Shown: positions 6,507 to 12,917 of the stretch, in pieces
How positions within the stretch are numbered: the first letter of the stretch is position 1
How the letters are laid out: each line of letters starts with the position of its first letter
Assembly (NCBI GenBank): GCA_004296815.1
Contig: SCVT01000526.1
Location: forward strand, 1 to 12,917
From: Reyranella sp.
GTDB taxonomy: Bacteria > Pseudomonadota > Alphaproteobacteria > Reyranellales > Reyranellaceae
DNA length: 12,917 nucleotides
Direction: 5' to 3'
Made by a program: the position numbers and the translations under genes
The notes under the pieces: model-generated
The model's input: only the letters and a program-made list of their open reading frames with translations
What the model was told of the DNA's origin: nothing
The model's database searches: none

Positions 6507-6947
6507 ATGTCGACCTCATCCTTCGCCGCCGTCCTGAACCTGCTCGACGCCAACGCGCGCCTCGAGGAACGCTTTGCCGGCGGGCTGGGCTCGATCCACG
6601 GGCTCGCCCTCAAGGAAGTGCTCCTGATGATGCACCTGGAGAGCGCGCCGCTCCGGCGGCTGAGCCGCGTCGATCTCGCCCGGCGCCTGCATGTCAGCCC
6701 CTCGACGGTGACGCGCCTCGCGAATCCGCTGGAGAAGCTCCATCGCGTCGGCCGCGAGCCCGACCCGCGCGATGCGCGCCTGACTTATGTCGTGCTGACC
6801 GATGCCGGCCAGCAGCTCCTGACCGATGCACGGGCGACGCTCGAGCGCATGGCCGCGGACACGTTCCGCGACCGCTGGAGCAAGGTGGAGATCGCGACGC
6901 TCGCCGGACTGCTGGGCCGCCTCACCGACGGCGGCCTGGCGGCCTAG
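6507..6947 (+). CDS. MarR family transcriptional regulator
   Basis: This 146-residue winged-helix DNA-binding protein probably acts as a ligand-responsive dimeric repressor. The N-terminal helix (about 5-24) belongs to the dimer interface. The helix-turn-helix spans about 53-76 (SRVDLARRLHVSPSTVTRLANPLEK), and the wing follows with the family signature DPRDAR at 86-91, then LTYVVLTDAG. The ATG at 6507 lacks a ribosome site but sits at the predicted transcription start of its own promoter. A perfect palindrome over that promoter suggests autoregulation. The MFS gene lies 52 bases upstream in the same direction, and read-through from it could also supply transcript. Whether it controls the hydrolase-MFS pair is unproven, since no copy of the palindrome was seen near 4300. 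Its stop codon overlaps that of the convergent glyoxalase II gene. Confidence 0.9.
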   Translation: MSTSSFAAVLNLLDANARLEERFAGGLGSIHGLALKEVLLMMHLESAPLRRLSRVDLARRLHVSPSTVTRLANPLEKLHRVGREPDPRDARLTYVVLTDAGQQLLTDARATLERMAADTFRDRWSKVEIATLAGLLGRLTDGGLAA

Positions 6948-7720
6948 CGGAACACGTCCTTGCGGTGACGCACCTCGGCGAACACCGCGACCGGGTCGCC
7001 GCCCTTCATGCCGACCGCCGCCTGCACCGCCGGCACATCGACGCGCAGGAAGGGGTTCGTCTCCTTCTCTTCGCCCAAGAGCGACGGCACGGTGGCCTCG
7101 CCCTTGGCGCGCGCCGCGTCGATCGCGGCGGAGCGCGCCAGCAGCGCCTTGTTGCCGGTCTCGATGGTCACGGCGAAGCGGGCGTTCGACTGGGTGTATT
7201 CGTGGGCGCAATAGACGCGCATGTCGTCGGGCAGGGCGCGAAGCCGGCTGAGCGACGTCCAGAACTGCTGCGGCGTGCCTTCGAACATGCGGCCGCAGCC
7301 CAGGGCAAAGATCGTGTCGCCGCAGAACAGCGCCTTCTGCTCGCGGAAGGCATAGGCGATGTGGCCGGACGTGTGACCCGGGATGAAGAAGACCTCGGCC
7401 TCCGCCTCGCCGAAGCGGTAGCGGTCGCCGTCGTCGACCTCGACGTCGATGCCGGGGATGCGGGCGCGATCGCGGCGGGGCCCGACAATGGTGCAGCCGG
7501 TCGCCTCCTTGATCTCCATGTTGCCGCCGACGTGATCACCATGGTGATGCGTGTTCAGGATATGGGTGATCTTCCAGCGACGCTTCGCCGCCTCTGCAAG
7601 TACCGGCTGGGCCACGGCAGGGTCGACGACGCCGACGGCGCCGCTCTGCGGCTCGCGCATCAACCACACGTAATTGTCGCTCAGGACCGGGATACGGACG
7701 ATCTCTAGGGTGGTGCTCAT
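6944..7720 (-). CDS. gloB: Hydroxyacylglutathione hydrolase (glyoxalase II)
   Basis: The enzyme hydrolyses S-D-lactoylglutathione to D-lactate and glutathione, the second step of methylglyoxal detoxification, in the cytoplasm. At 258 residues it matches family length. The metallo-beta-lactamase fold carries the binuclear metal motif THHHGDH at 57-63 (His58, His60, Asp62, His63), then His116 in GHTSGH, Asp135 in CGDTIF and His173 in CAHEYT. All seven metal-binding positions are present. The C-terminal HAGH_C part includes NPFLR at 222-226. The start ATG at 7720 has no clear ribosome site. A TGCTAGCGT box ends 6 bases before it, so a leaderless start is possible. It is divergent from a SAM methyltransferase, an arrangement I recall from other alphaproteobacteria. 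Its TAG overlaps the TAG of the convergent marR-like gene. Confidence 0.95.
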   Translation of the reverse strand: MSTTLEIVRIPVLSDNYVWLMREPQSGAVGVVDPAVAQPVLAEAAKRRWKITHILNTHHHGDHVGGNMEIKEATGCTIVGPRRDRARIPGIDVEVDDGDRYRFGEAEAEVFFIPGHTSGHIAYAFREQKALFCGDTIFALGCGRMFEGTPQQFWTSLSRLRALPDDMRVYCAHEYTQSNARFAVTIETGNKALLARSAAIDAARAKGEATVPSLLGEEKETNPFLRVDVPAVQAAVGMKGGDPVAVFAEVRHRKDVFR

Positions 7721-7726
7721 GATGCA

Positions 7727-7735
7727 ACGCTAGCA
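7727..7735 (-). promoter_or_regulatory. Extended -10 box of gloB
   Basis: On the minus strand TGC-TAGCGT (TGnTAnnnT) is followed by 6 bases and then the gloB ATG. No -35 is recognisable. If it is a promoter, the transcript would begin at or next to the start codon. Confidence 0.4.
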
Positions 7736-7787
7736 GAGCTGGCCTGCACCGACCATGCCCGGACGATGGCAGCAGGGGCGCGATTTC

Positions 7788-7796
7788 TGCTAGGAT
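7788..7796 (+). promoter_or_regulatory. Extended -10 box of the methyltransferase operon
   Basis: TGC-TAGGAT (TGnTAnnnT) is followed by 6 bases and the ATG at 7803. The geometry matches the gloB box on the other strand. No convincing -35 was found. AGGA within the box could instead be read as a weak ribosome site. Confidence 0.42.
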
Positions 7797-7802
7797 CACG
7801 GC

Positions 7803-8591
7803 ATGTGGAACGACGTCCTCGACCTTGAGGAATTCTACGCCAGCACGCTCGGGCAGATGACCGCGCGGCTGCTGCGCGCACGCCTGCGCGAAGTGTGGCC
7901 GAATGTTCGGGGGGAAACGATCCTCGGTCTTGGCTACGCCCAGCCGCTGCTGCGCCCCTTCGTCGAGGAAGCCGGCCGCACGATCTCCTTCATGCCGGCC
8001 CAGCAGGGCGTGACGCGCTGGCCGCGCGAAGGCCGCAACCTCGCGACCCTGGTGGACGAACTCGACCTGCCGCTGCCCGACCGCTCGGTCGATCGCGTGC
8101 TGCTGGTCCACGCCGTCGAATGCACCGAGCAGCTTCGCCCGATGCTGCGCGAGATCTGGCGCGTGATGTCCGACGGCGGCCGCATGGTCGTGGTCGCGCC
8201 GACCCGCGCCGGCCTGTGGTCGCAGATCGACCGCTCGCCCTTCTACCAGGGCCATCCCTATTCCCCGGGCCAGCTCGCCACGCTGCTGCGCGCCAACATG
8301 TTCGCGCCGCTGCGCCAGACGCGCGCGCTCTTCATGCCGCCGACGCGCTCGCGGCTCGCCATGCGCATGGCGCCCGCCGTCGAGCGCTTCGGCCAGCGCT
8401 GGCTCGGCCGCTTCGCCGGCGTCAGCGTGATCGAATCCGGCAAGCAGCTCTATGCCGGCATCGCCGAACGCAGCGTCACGCCGGCGATGGTCGCGGTGCG
8501 ACCCAAGCTGCGCATCGCGAGCTCCCGCGACAACCCGCAGATCTCGGGCGCCGCGCGCAACGCCGGGGACGGCGAAGCCCCCGCCTCCTGA
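7803..8591 (+). CDS. Class I SAM-dependent methyltransferase, substrate unknown
   Basis: This 262-residue protein has a Rossmann-type methyltransferase core. The N-terminus (LEEFYASTLGQMTARLLRARL) is typical of the group found beside gloB in alphaproteobacteria. Motif I is degenerate, reading ILGLGYAQPLL at 40-50 rather than DxGxGxG. Motif IV-like LPDRSVDRVLLVHAVE lies at about 91-106, followed by LREIWRVMSDGGRMVVVAP at about 115-133, which is the conserved strand before the cap of the fold. The region from about 140 to 215 contains the SPFYQGHPYS element. The C-terminal 40 residues are low-complexity and likely disordered. It heads a rightward run with only 16 bases before the next gene. The acceptor (small molecule, protein or RNA) cannot be told. 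Confidence 0.85.
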   Translation: MWNDVLDLEEFYASTLGQMTARLLRARLREVWPNVRGETILGLGYAQPLLRPFVEEAGRTISFMPAQQGVTRWPREGRNLATLVDELDLPLPDRSVDRVLLVHAVECTEQLRPMLREIWRVMSDGGRMVVVAPTRAGLWSQIDRSPFYQGHPYSPGQLATLLRANMFAPLRQTRALFMPPTRSRLAMRMAPAVERFGQRWLGRFAGVSVIESGKQLYAGIAERSVTPAMVAVRPKLRIASSRDNPQISGAARNAGDGEAPAS

Positions 8592-8607
8592 CCTCCGGAA
8601 CAACGAC

Positions 8608-9555
8608 ATGGCCTTTTCTCCGCGCGTCATCGCGCTGCTCGGTTTTGGCGAAGCGGGTTCGGCGATCGCGCGCGGTCTCTGCGCCGCCGGCGGCTGGCGC
8701 GCGTCCGTTGATGAAGGGGGGCCGAAGCCCGGCGACAACGCGCCCCGCCGCCTGATCGCCATCGACACCGCGCTCGACCAGGACGCGCGCGGCACGGCGC
8801 TCGGTAAGACCGCACGCTCCCTCGATGTCGCCATCGAGCGCACCTACACCGAGGCGCTGGGCGAGGCCGATCTCGTGATCTGCGCCGTGCAGGGCGAGCA
8901 TGCGCTCTCGGCCGCGACGTCGGCCGCGCCTCTGCTCAAGAAGGGCGCGCGCTATCTCGACCTCTGCACCGTCACCGGCAAGATGTCGGACGAGGATCGC
9001 GCCGCGATCGAGAGCGGCCGCGGCTGCTACATCGATGTCGCCGTCATGGGCGGCTTCTTCAGCCAGGGCATCAAGGCGCCGATGCTGGTGGCAGGCGAAG
9101 GCGCTGACGAGGCGGTCGACTGGATGAATGCCAACGGCTTCGAGGCGAAGCTGCTGGGGCCGAAACCCGGCAGCGCCTCTTCCGTGAAGATGCTGCGCAG
9201 CACGCTGGTGAAGGGCATCGAGGCGCTGGGCGTCGAGGCGCTGGTCGCGGCCAAGCGTCAGGGCATCCTCGAGGAGGTGCTGGGCTGCCTGGGCGACGCC
9301 GATGCGCAGACCCTGCGCGGCTTCATCGCCATGCTGGTTCAGACGCATGTCGTGCACGCCCACCGCCGCTGGGAGGAGATGGGCCTTGTGGCGCAGACGC
9401 TGCGCGAGACAGGTGTCGATCCGCTGATGACCGAGGCGATCGAGCGCAGCCATCGCCGCACCGTCGATGCCGCCATCGCGCCGGCCGACGGCCGGGTGCC
9501 GAACCTCGACGACGCGCTCGAGATCCTGTCGAAGAAGGTGATCCGTGGCGTCTGA
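8608..9555 (+). CDS. NAD(P)-dependent oxidoreductase, 6PGDH/beta-hydroxyacid dehydrogenase-like with DUF1932 C-terminus
   Basis: This 315-residue protein probably oxidises or reduces a small hydroxyacid-like substrate with NAD(P). The Rossmann motif is GFGEAG at 12-17. The middle of the domain has ADLVICAVQG at about 87-96 and DLCTVTGK at about 118-125. The C-terminal helical domain begins with SASSVKMLRSTLVKGIEAL at about 189-207. Lys194 is at the place of the catalytic lysine of this superfamily, and the stretch resembles DUF1932 (PF09130). The ATG at 8608 is preceded by GGAA. The gene sits between the methyltransferase (16-base gap) and the YbaK-like gene (11-base overlap). The substrate is unknown and the C-terminal domain assignment is from memory. 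Confidence 0.86.
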   Translation: MAFSPRVIALLGFGEAGSAIARGLCAAGGWRASVDEGGPKPGDNAPRRLIAIDTALDQDARGTALGKTARSLDVAIERTYTEALGEADLVICAVQGEHALSAATSAAPLLKKGARYLDLCTVTGKMSDEDRAAIESGRGCYIDVAVMGGFFSQGIKAPMLVAGEGADEAVDWMNANGFEAKLLGPKPGSASSVKMLRSTLVKGIEALGVEALVAAKRQGILEEVLGCLGDADAQTLRGFIAMLVQTHVVHAHRRWEEMGLVAQTLRETGVDPLMTEAIERSHRRTVDAAIAPADGRVPNLDDALEILSKKVIRGV

Positions 9556-10048
9556 GGTTTTCGCCACATCTGTATTTGACCGGCTCGTTGCACTGCTGAG
9601 CGAGGCCAACGCGAAGTTCCGCGTCATCGAGCATGCGGCCGAGGGCAAGTCGGAGGCGATCAGCGCCATCCGCGGCAACCGGCCCGAGCAGGCGGCCAAG
9701 GCGATGGTGCTCGACGTCCGCGGCGGCGGCGGCGGCAAGCGTCCGGTGCTCGCCATCCTGCCGGGCAGCGCCAAGCTCGACTTCAACGCCGTCGCTTCCC
9801 TGTTCGAGGCGCGCAAGTGCGGCTTCGCGAGCCCCGAGACCGCGCAGGAGCTGACCGGCTGCGTGATGGGCGCGGTGCCGCCTTTCGCGCTGAACCCGGC
9901 TCTCTCGATCGTGGTCGAGGAGGATCTGCTCGCGAACGAGACGCTGTTCTTCAACGCCGGGCGCCTCGATCGCTCGATGGAGCTCGACACCAAGGACTGG
10001 ATCGCGGTGGCCAAGCCGCGCGTTGCGCGGATCGCCGCGCGTGGCTGA
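9545..10048 (+). CDS. YbaK/EbsC family protein, aminoacyl-tRNA trans-editing type
   Basis: Proteins of this fold hydrolyse mischarged aminoacyl-tRNAs, for example Cys-, Ala- or Ser-tRNA on the wrong tRNA; which one this protein acts on cannot be told. It is 167 residues, family length. The conserved lysine lies in EQAAKAMVL (Lys52), and the glycine-rich loop follows at 60-64. The signature GCVMGAVPPF (105-114) forms the substrate pocket, with LANETLFFNAGR near 128-139. The start GTG at 9545 overlaps the upstream dehydrogenase by 11 bases, with an AAGAAGG ribosome site just before. The next gene begins 8 bases before its stop. It is therefore in a tight operon and probably co-translated with both neighbours. 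Confidence 0.88.
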   Translation: MASEVFATSVFDRLVALLSEANAKFRVIEHAAEGKSEAISAIRGNRPEQAAKAMVLDVRGGGGGKRPVLAILPGSAKLDFNAVASLFEARKCGFASPETAQELTGCVMGAVPPFALNPALSIVVEEDLLANETLFFNAGRLDRSMELDTKDWIAVAKPRVARIAARG

Positions 10049-11819
10049 CGACTGGTCGTTCGGCGCGCCGGGCGAGGCCGATTTCGAGCCGCTGCTGGCG
10101 ATCCGCATCGACGTGATGCGCGAGCACCTGGAACGCGTCTTCCGCTACGAGCCCTCGCGCGCGCGCCGCATCTTCCGCGGCCATTTCGACGAGCCGGGCC
10201 TGCGCCTGATCCTGTTGAAGGGCAAGCGCGTGGGCTGCGTCGGATTCCGGCGCCATGCCGACGAGATCAAGATCGACTCCTTCTATCTCGACCGCCGCCT
10301 GCACAATACGGGGCTGGGTGCGCGCATCCTCAAGGTGCTGCTGGCCGAGGCCGATGCGGCAGGCCTGCTGGTGCGGCTCGAGGTGCTGACCGGCAGCAAG
10401 GCCGACCGCTTCTACCTGCGGCACGGCTTCGTGAAGCTGAAGGAAGACGAGATCGAGGGCCACTACGAGCGGCCCGTCGCGAGCCGGCCGATCGCCGCCC
10501 TGCTGCCGCGCGGCGAGGGCCATCAGTTCGTCCTCTACGGCGACGCCTGCTCCGGCGTGGCCGGTGCCTTGCACGAGCGCACCTTCGCCAGCGTCAATGC
10601 CGCCGTTCGGCGCCTCGCGCCGTCGCCCGAGTTCATCCTGTTCCTGGGCGACGAGATCGCGGGCTACACGGCCGATGCCGACGCGCTGCGCAAGCAATGG
10701 CGGTACTGGCTCGACCACGAGATGGCCTGGCTCGACCGGCACGCGATCCCGATGTGGCACACGACCAGCAACCACGCGACCTACGACGCGATGAGCGAAG
10801 CCGTGTTCTGCGCGGTACACGATCACCTGCCGCGCAACGGCCCGCCGGGACAGGAAGGCCTGTCGTACTGGGTACGGCGCGGCGACCTGCTGATCGTGTT
10901 CGTCCACACGCTCTGGACGGGCCTCGGCGGCGAAGGCCATGTCGAGACCGACTGGCTGCGTGCCGTGCTGCGCCAGCACGGCGATGCGCGCCACAAGCTC
11001 GTCGCGGGCCATCATCCCGCCCATCCGGTCAACGGCTTCGTCGGTCCCTATCAACGCGATATCGGCCCCGAGCATGCGACAGCGTTCTGGGACGTGCTGA
11101 GCGAGGCCGGTGTGCTGGCCTATCTGTGCGGCCATATCCTGGCGTTCGACGTGCAGGCCCATCGCGGCGTGCTGCAGATCTGCACGGCGGGCGCCGGCAC
11201 CGCCCACCGCATGCCGGAGGGCGTCGAATATCTCCACGCCGTTCAGGCCACGCTCGATGGACAGGGGCTGCGCTATCAGGTGTTCGATGCCGAGGGCCAC
11301 GTCCGCGAGCACCTGTCATGGCCGGTCGCCGTGCCGCCCGTTGAGCAGTGGCAGGCGCTAAAGGCAGCGAACATCGGCAACGGTCGGATCGTGGCGCTCC
11401 GCTTCAGCGGCCATGCCGCCGCTCCGGGGACGAGCACGGCCCAGACGTTTCTCTCGGCCGTCCGGCCCGGCATGCGGCCGCCGCTCTGGATCGGCCTCAG
11501 CGGACCCGAGCAGCGGCTGACGGCGATCCTCGAACTCGAGCCCGGCCGCAGCCCGCGTTACTGGCTAGGCCCCGCCGTCGCGGCCGGCGCGCCCTTCGAC
11601 ATTCAACTGCTGATCCATCCGGACATGGGCCCCGGGGGCTTTCTCTATCGCTTCGCCGCCGATGCGCCCTGGACCTCTCTGTCGACCGCCTCCGCCTGGG
11701 GCGCCGAGCGCCTGGAGTGGCCGGACCACCTCAGCGTCGGCCACGGTCCGCAAGGGTCGGGCGATCGCGCCTTCCTAGGCCGCGATCTCGCGATCTCGGC
11801 GACGGTCGTCGAAGGCTAG
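10041..11819 (+). CDS. GNAT acetyltransferase fused to a metallophosphoesterase-like domain and a beta-rich C-terminal domain
   Basis: This is a 592-residue cytoplasmic protein with three parts. Residues 1-145 form a complete GNAT domain, with the acetyl-CoA loop HNTGLGARIL at 88-97 and FYLRHGF at 124-130. Residues about 161-425 resemble calcineurin-like phosphoesterases: YGDACSG (Asp168, Cys170), LGDEIAG (Asp204), TTSNHATYD (Asn244, His245), GHHPAHP (His324-His325) and CGHILAFD (His365, Leu367). The usual DxH has Cys in place of His, GNH is SNH, and the second His of GHxH is Leu. Residues about 445-590 are beta-rich, possibly a LamG/concanavalin-like fold. The frame is open throughout, so the fusion is real in this sequence. 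GTG at 10041 overlaps the YbaK-like stop, without a clear ribosome site. Activities and partners are unknown. Its stop overlaps that of metW. Confidence 0.82.
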   Translation: MADDWSFGAPGEADFEPLLAIRIDVMREHLERVFRYEPSRARRIFRGHFDEPGLRLILLKGKRVGCVGFRRHADEIKIDSFYLDRRLHNTGLGARILKVLLAEADAAGLLVRLEVLTGSKADRFYLRHGFVKLKEDEIEGHYERPVASRPIAALLPRGEGHQFVLYGDACSGVAGALHERTFASVNAAVRRLAPSPEFILFLGDEIAGYTADADALRKQWRYWLDHEMAWLDRHAIPMWHTTSNHATYDAMSEAVFCAVHDHLPRNGPPGQEGLSYWVRRGDLLIVFVHTLWTGLGGEGHVETDWLRAVLRQHGDARHKLVAGHHPAHPVNGFVGPYQRDIGPEHATAFWDVLSEAGVLAYLCGHILAFDVQAHRGVLQICTAGAGTAHRMPEGVEYLHAVQATLDGQGLRYQVFDAEGHVREHLSWPVAVPPVEQWQALKAANIGNGRIVALRFSGHAAAPGTSTAQTFLSAVRPGMRPPLWIGLSGPEQRLTAILELEPGRSPRYWLGPAVAAGAPFDIQLLIHPDMGPGGFLYRFAADAPWTSLSTASAWGAERLEWPDHLSVGHGPQGSGDRAFLGRDLAISATVVEG

Positions 11820-12421
11820 TCCCGTCGCAGCATGAACACGGCCTGCTCGCCGAACAGGTTGGCGAGCAGCGGCGGCATGTGGATCGGCCGGCTCTTGCTG
11901 TTCAGCACGATGGCGCGCTCGACGCGCACGCCCATGTCGCGGCAGAGCGCGCGGAAATCGTCGATGCTGCAGAGATGGATGTTGGGCGTGTCGTACCACT
12001 TGAAGGGCAGCGACGTGGTCTCGGGCATGCGGCCGCCGAACACCAGCCGCAGCCGCACCTGCCAGTGCGCGAAGTTCGGGAACGAGACGATGGCGCGCTT
12101 GCCGACCCGCAGCATCTGGGTGAGCACGGCGCGCGGCTCGCGCGTGGCCTGGAGTGTCTGGCTCAGGATCACGTAGTCGAAGGCGCTCTCGGGATAGTCG
12201 CGCAGGTCGGTGTCGGCGTCGCCCTGGATGACCGAGAGGCCGCTCGCCACGCAGGCGTTCACGCCGGCCTGGCTGAGCTCCATGCCGCGCGCGTCGACGC
12301 GCTTGGCGTTCACCAGGTGGGCGAGCAGCGCGCCGTCGCCGCAGCCAACGTCGAGCGCGCGCGTGCCCGGCTCGACCATGTCGGCGATGAGCTGCAGGTC
12401 GACGCGGATGGGCGCGTTCAC
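11816..12421 (-). CDS. metW: Methionine biosynthesis protein MetW
   Basis: MetW is a small methyltransferase-like protein that works with MetX in the acyl-homoserine step of methionine synthesis. This one is 201 residues, family length. It has the SAM motif LDVGCGDG at 23-30, then [31 protein letters not shown] family sequence at about 44-70, [16 protein letters not shown] near 80-95, and the conserved FPNFAHW at about 114-120. GTG at 12421 overlaps the metX TGA as GTGA, so metX-metW are translationally coupled. The stop TAG overlaps the TAG of the convergent acetyltransferase-phosphoesterase gene. No terminator separates them. Confidence 0.95.
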   Translation of the reverse strand: MNAPIRVDLQLIADMVEPGTRALDVGCGDGALLAHLVNAKRVDARGMELSQAGVNACVASGLSVIQGDADTDLRDYPESAFDYVILSQTLQATREPRAVLTQMLRVGKRAIVSFPNFAHWQVRLRLVFGGRMPETTSLPFKWYDTPNIHLCSIDDFRALCRDMGVRVERAIVLNSKSRPIHMPPLLANLFGEQAVFMLRRD

Positions 12422-12917
12422 GACACTTCTCCCAGGCCGCGCACCGCGGCGGCGCCCTTCAGGAAGCCCTGCAGCGTGCGGAACATCTCGGGCTCGTCGA
12501 GCAGGAAGGCGTCATGGCCCTTGTCGCTGTCGACCTCGACGAAGGAGACATTGGCCGCCGCTGCGTTCAGCGCATGGACGATCTCGCGGCTCTCGCGCGT
12601 CGGGAACAGCCAGTCCGAGGTGAAGGACACCAGGCAGAAGCGCGTGGGCGAGCCCTTGAAGGCGTTGGCCAGCACACCGCCATGCGCACCGGCGAGGTCG
12701 AAATAGTCCATCGCGCGCGTAATGTAGAGGTAGCTGTTGGCGTCGAAGCGGGCGACGAAGGTCGATCCCTGGTGGCGGAGATAGCTCTCGACTTGGAAGT
12801 CGGCGTCGAAGCTGAAGCCCAGCACGTCGCGGTTCTGCAGCGAGCGGCCGAACTTGCGCTGCAGCGCCTGCTCCGAGAGGTAGGTGATGTGCGCGGTCAT
12901 GCGCGCCACCGACAGGC
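12418..12917 (-). CDS. metX: Homoserine O-acyltransferase MetX, C-terminal part (5' end beyond the window)
   Basis: This is the C-terminal 165 or so residues of an enzyme of about 370-400 residues; the rest lies beyond the right edge. The alpha/beta-hydrolase MetX family activates homoserine by O-acylation, the first committed step to methionine. Visible family sequence includes [46 protein letters not shown] (with the catalytic Asp) and [11 protein letters not shown] (with the catalytic His). The nucleophile serine is off the window. The frame remains open to base 12917, so the apparent in-frame GTG at 12909 and the ATG at 12900 are internal codons, not starts. Whether it uses acetyl-CoA or succinyl-CoA cannot be decided from this part. 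It is upstream of and overlaps metW. Confidence 0.94.
   Translation of the reverse strand, partial: LSVARMTAHITYLSEQALQRKFGRSLQNRDVLGFSFDADFQVESYLRHQGSTFVARFDANSYLYITRAMDYFDLAGAHGGVLANAFKGSPTRFCLVSFTSDWLFPTRESREIVHALNAAAANVSFVEVDSDKGHDAFLLDEPEMFRTLQGFLKGAAAVRGLGEVS

Noticed and set aside
7536..8843. 435-residue minus-strand frame across the methyltransferase and dehydrogenase start
   Set aside because: It overlaps two recognised genes and the gloB 5' end, and looks like GC-driven antisense openness.
9951..11312. 453-residue minus-strand frame opposite the GNAT-phosphoesterase fusion
   Set aside because: The plus-strand protein has clear GNAT and phosphoesterase motifs; the antisense frame has none.
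1..12917. CRISPR array, tandem repeats, tRNA or rRNA genes, prophage or defence genes
   Set aside because: No regularly spaced repeats, RNA-gene-like folds or recognisable phage or defence proteins were seen on either strand.

Overview
The window looks like ordinary chromosome from a GC-rich alphaproteobacterium. The evidence is family content: a TIGR02186/Alph_Pro_TM-type protein, a DUF2333 protein, a short NifU-like scaffold beginning FIQTEQTPNP, metX-metW, and a methyltransferase divergent from glyoxalase II. It may be a Rhodospirillales- or Reyranella-like lineage; the genus is a guess. I see no rRNA, tRNA, CRISPR array, transposase, integrase or phage gene. Coding density is very high, and most genes overlap or abut.

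Layout. (1) 1-987: a hairpin-rich 149-base stretch, then a leftward NifU-family Fe-S scaffold gene with a TTG start, then a 289-base intergenic region holding a strikingly AT-rich promoter. (2) 988-4286, leftward: a four-gene operon in transcription order DUF2333 membrane-anchored protein, TauE/SafE permease, TIGR02186 envelope protein, universal stress protein. (3) 4371-6947, rightward: HSL-type alpha/beta hydrolase, an MFS exporter coupled to it, then a MarR regulator with its own promoter and a perfect palindromic operator. (4) 6944-7720, leftward: hydroxyacylglutathione hydrolase (glyoxalase II), divergent from the next block. (5) 7803-11819, rightward: a four-gene run of SAM methyltransferase, 6PGDH-like/DUF1932 oxidoreductase, YbaK/EbsC trans-editing-type protein, and a 592-residue fusion of a GNAT acetyltransferase with a metallophosphoesterase-like domain and a beta-rich C-terminal domain. 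(6) 11816 to the right edge, leftward: metW and the C-terminal part of metX (methionine synthesis).

Novelty. No complete new defence or mobile system is visible. The best leads are: the GNAT-phosphoesterase fusion, whose metal-site motifs are atypical; the probable pair of compensating frameshifts in the DUF2333 gene; the MarR promoter-operator overlap; a repeated architecture in which an extended -10 box lies 5-7 bases before a start codon, implying leaderless mRNAs; and two convergent gene pairs that each share one CTAG as overlapping stop codons. The uncharacterised DUF2333-TauE-TIGR02186-Usp operon is the most system-like unit.
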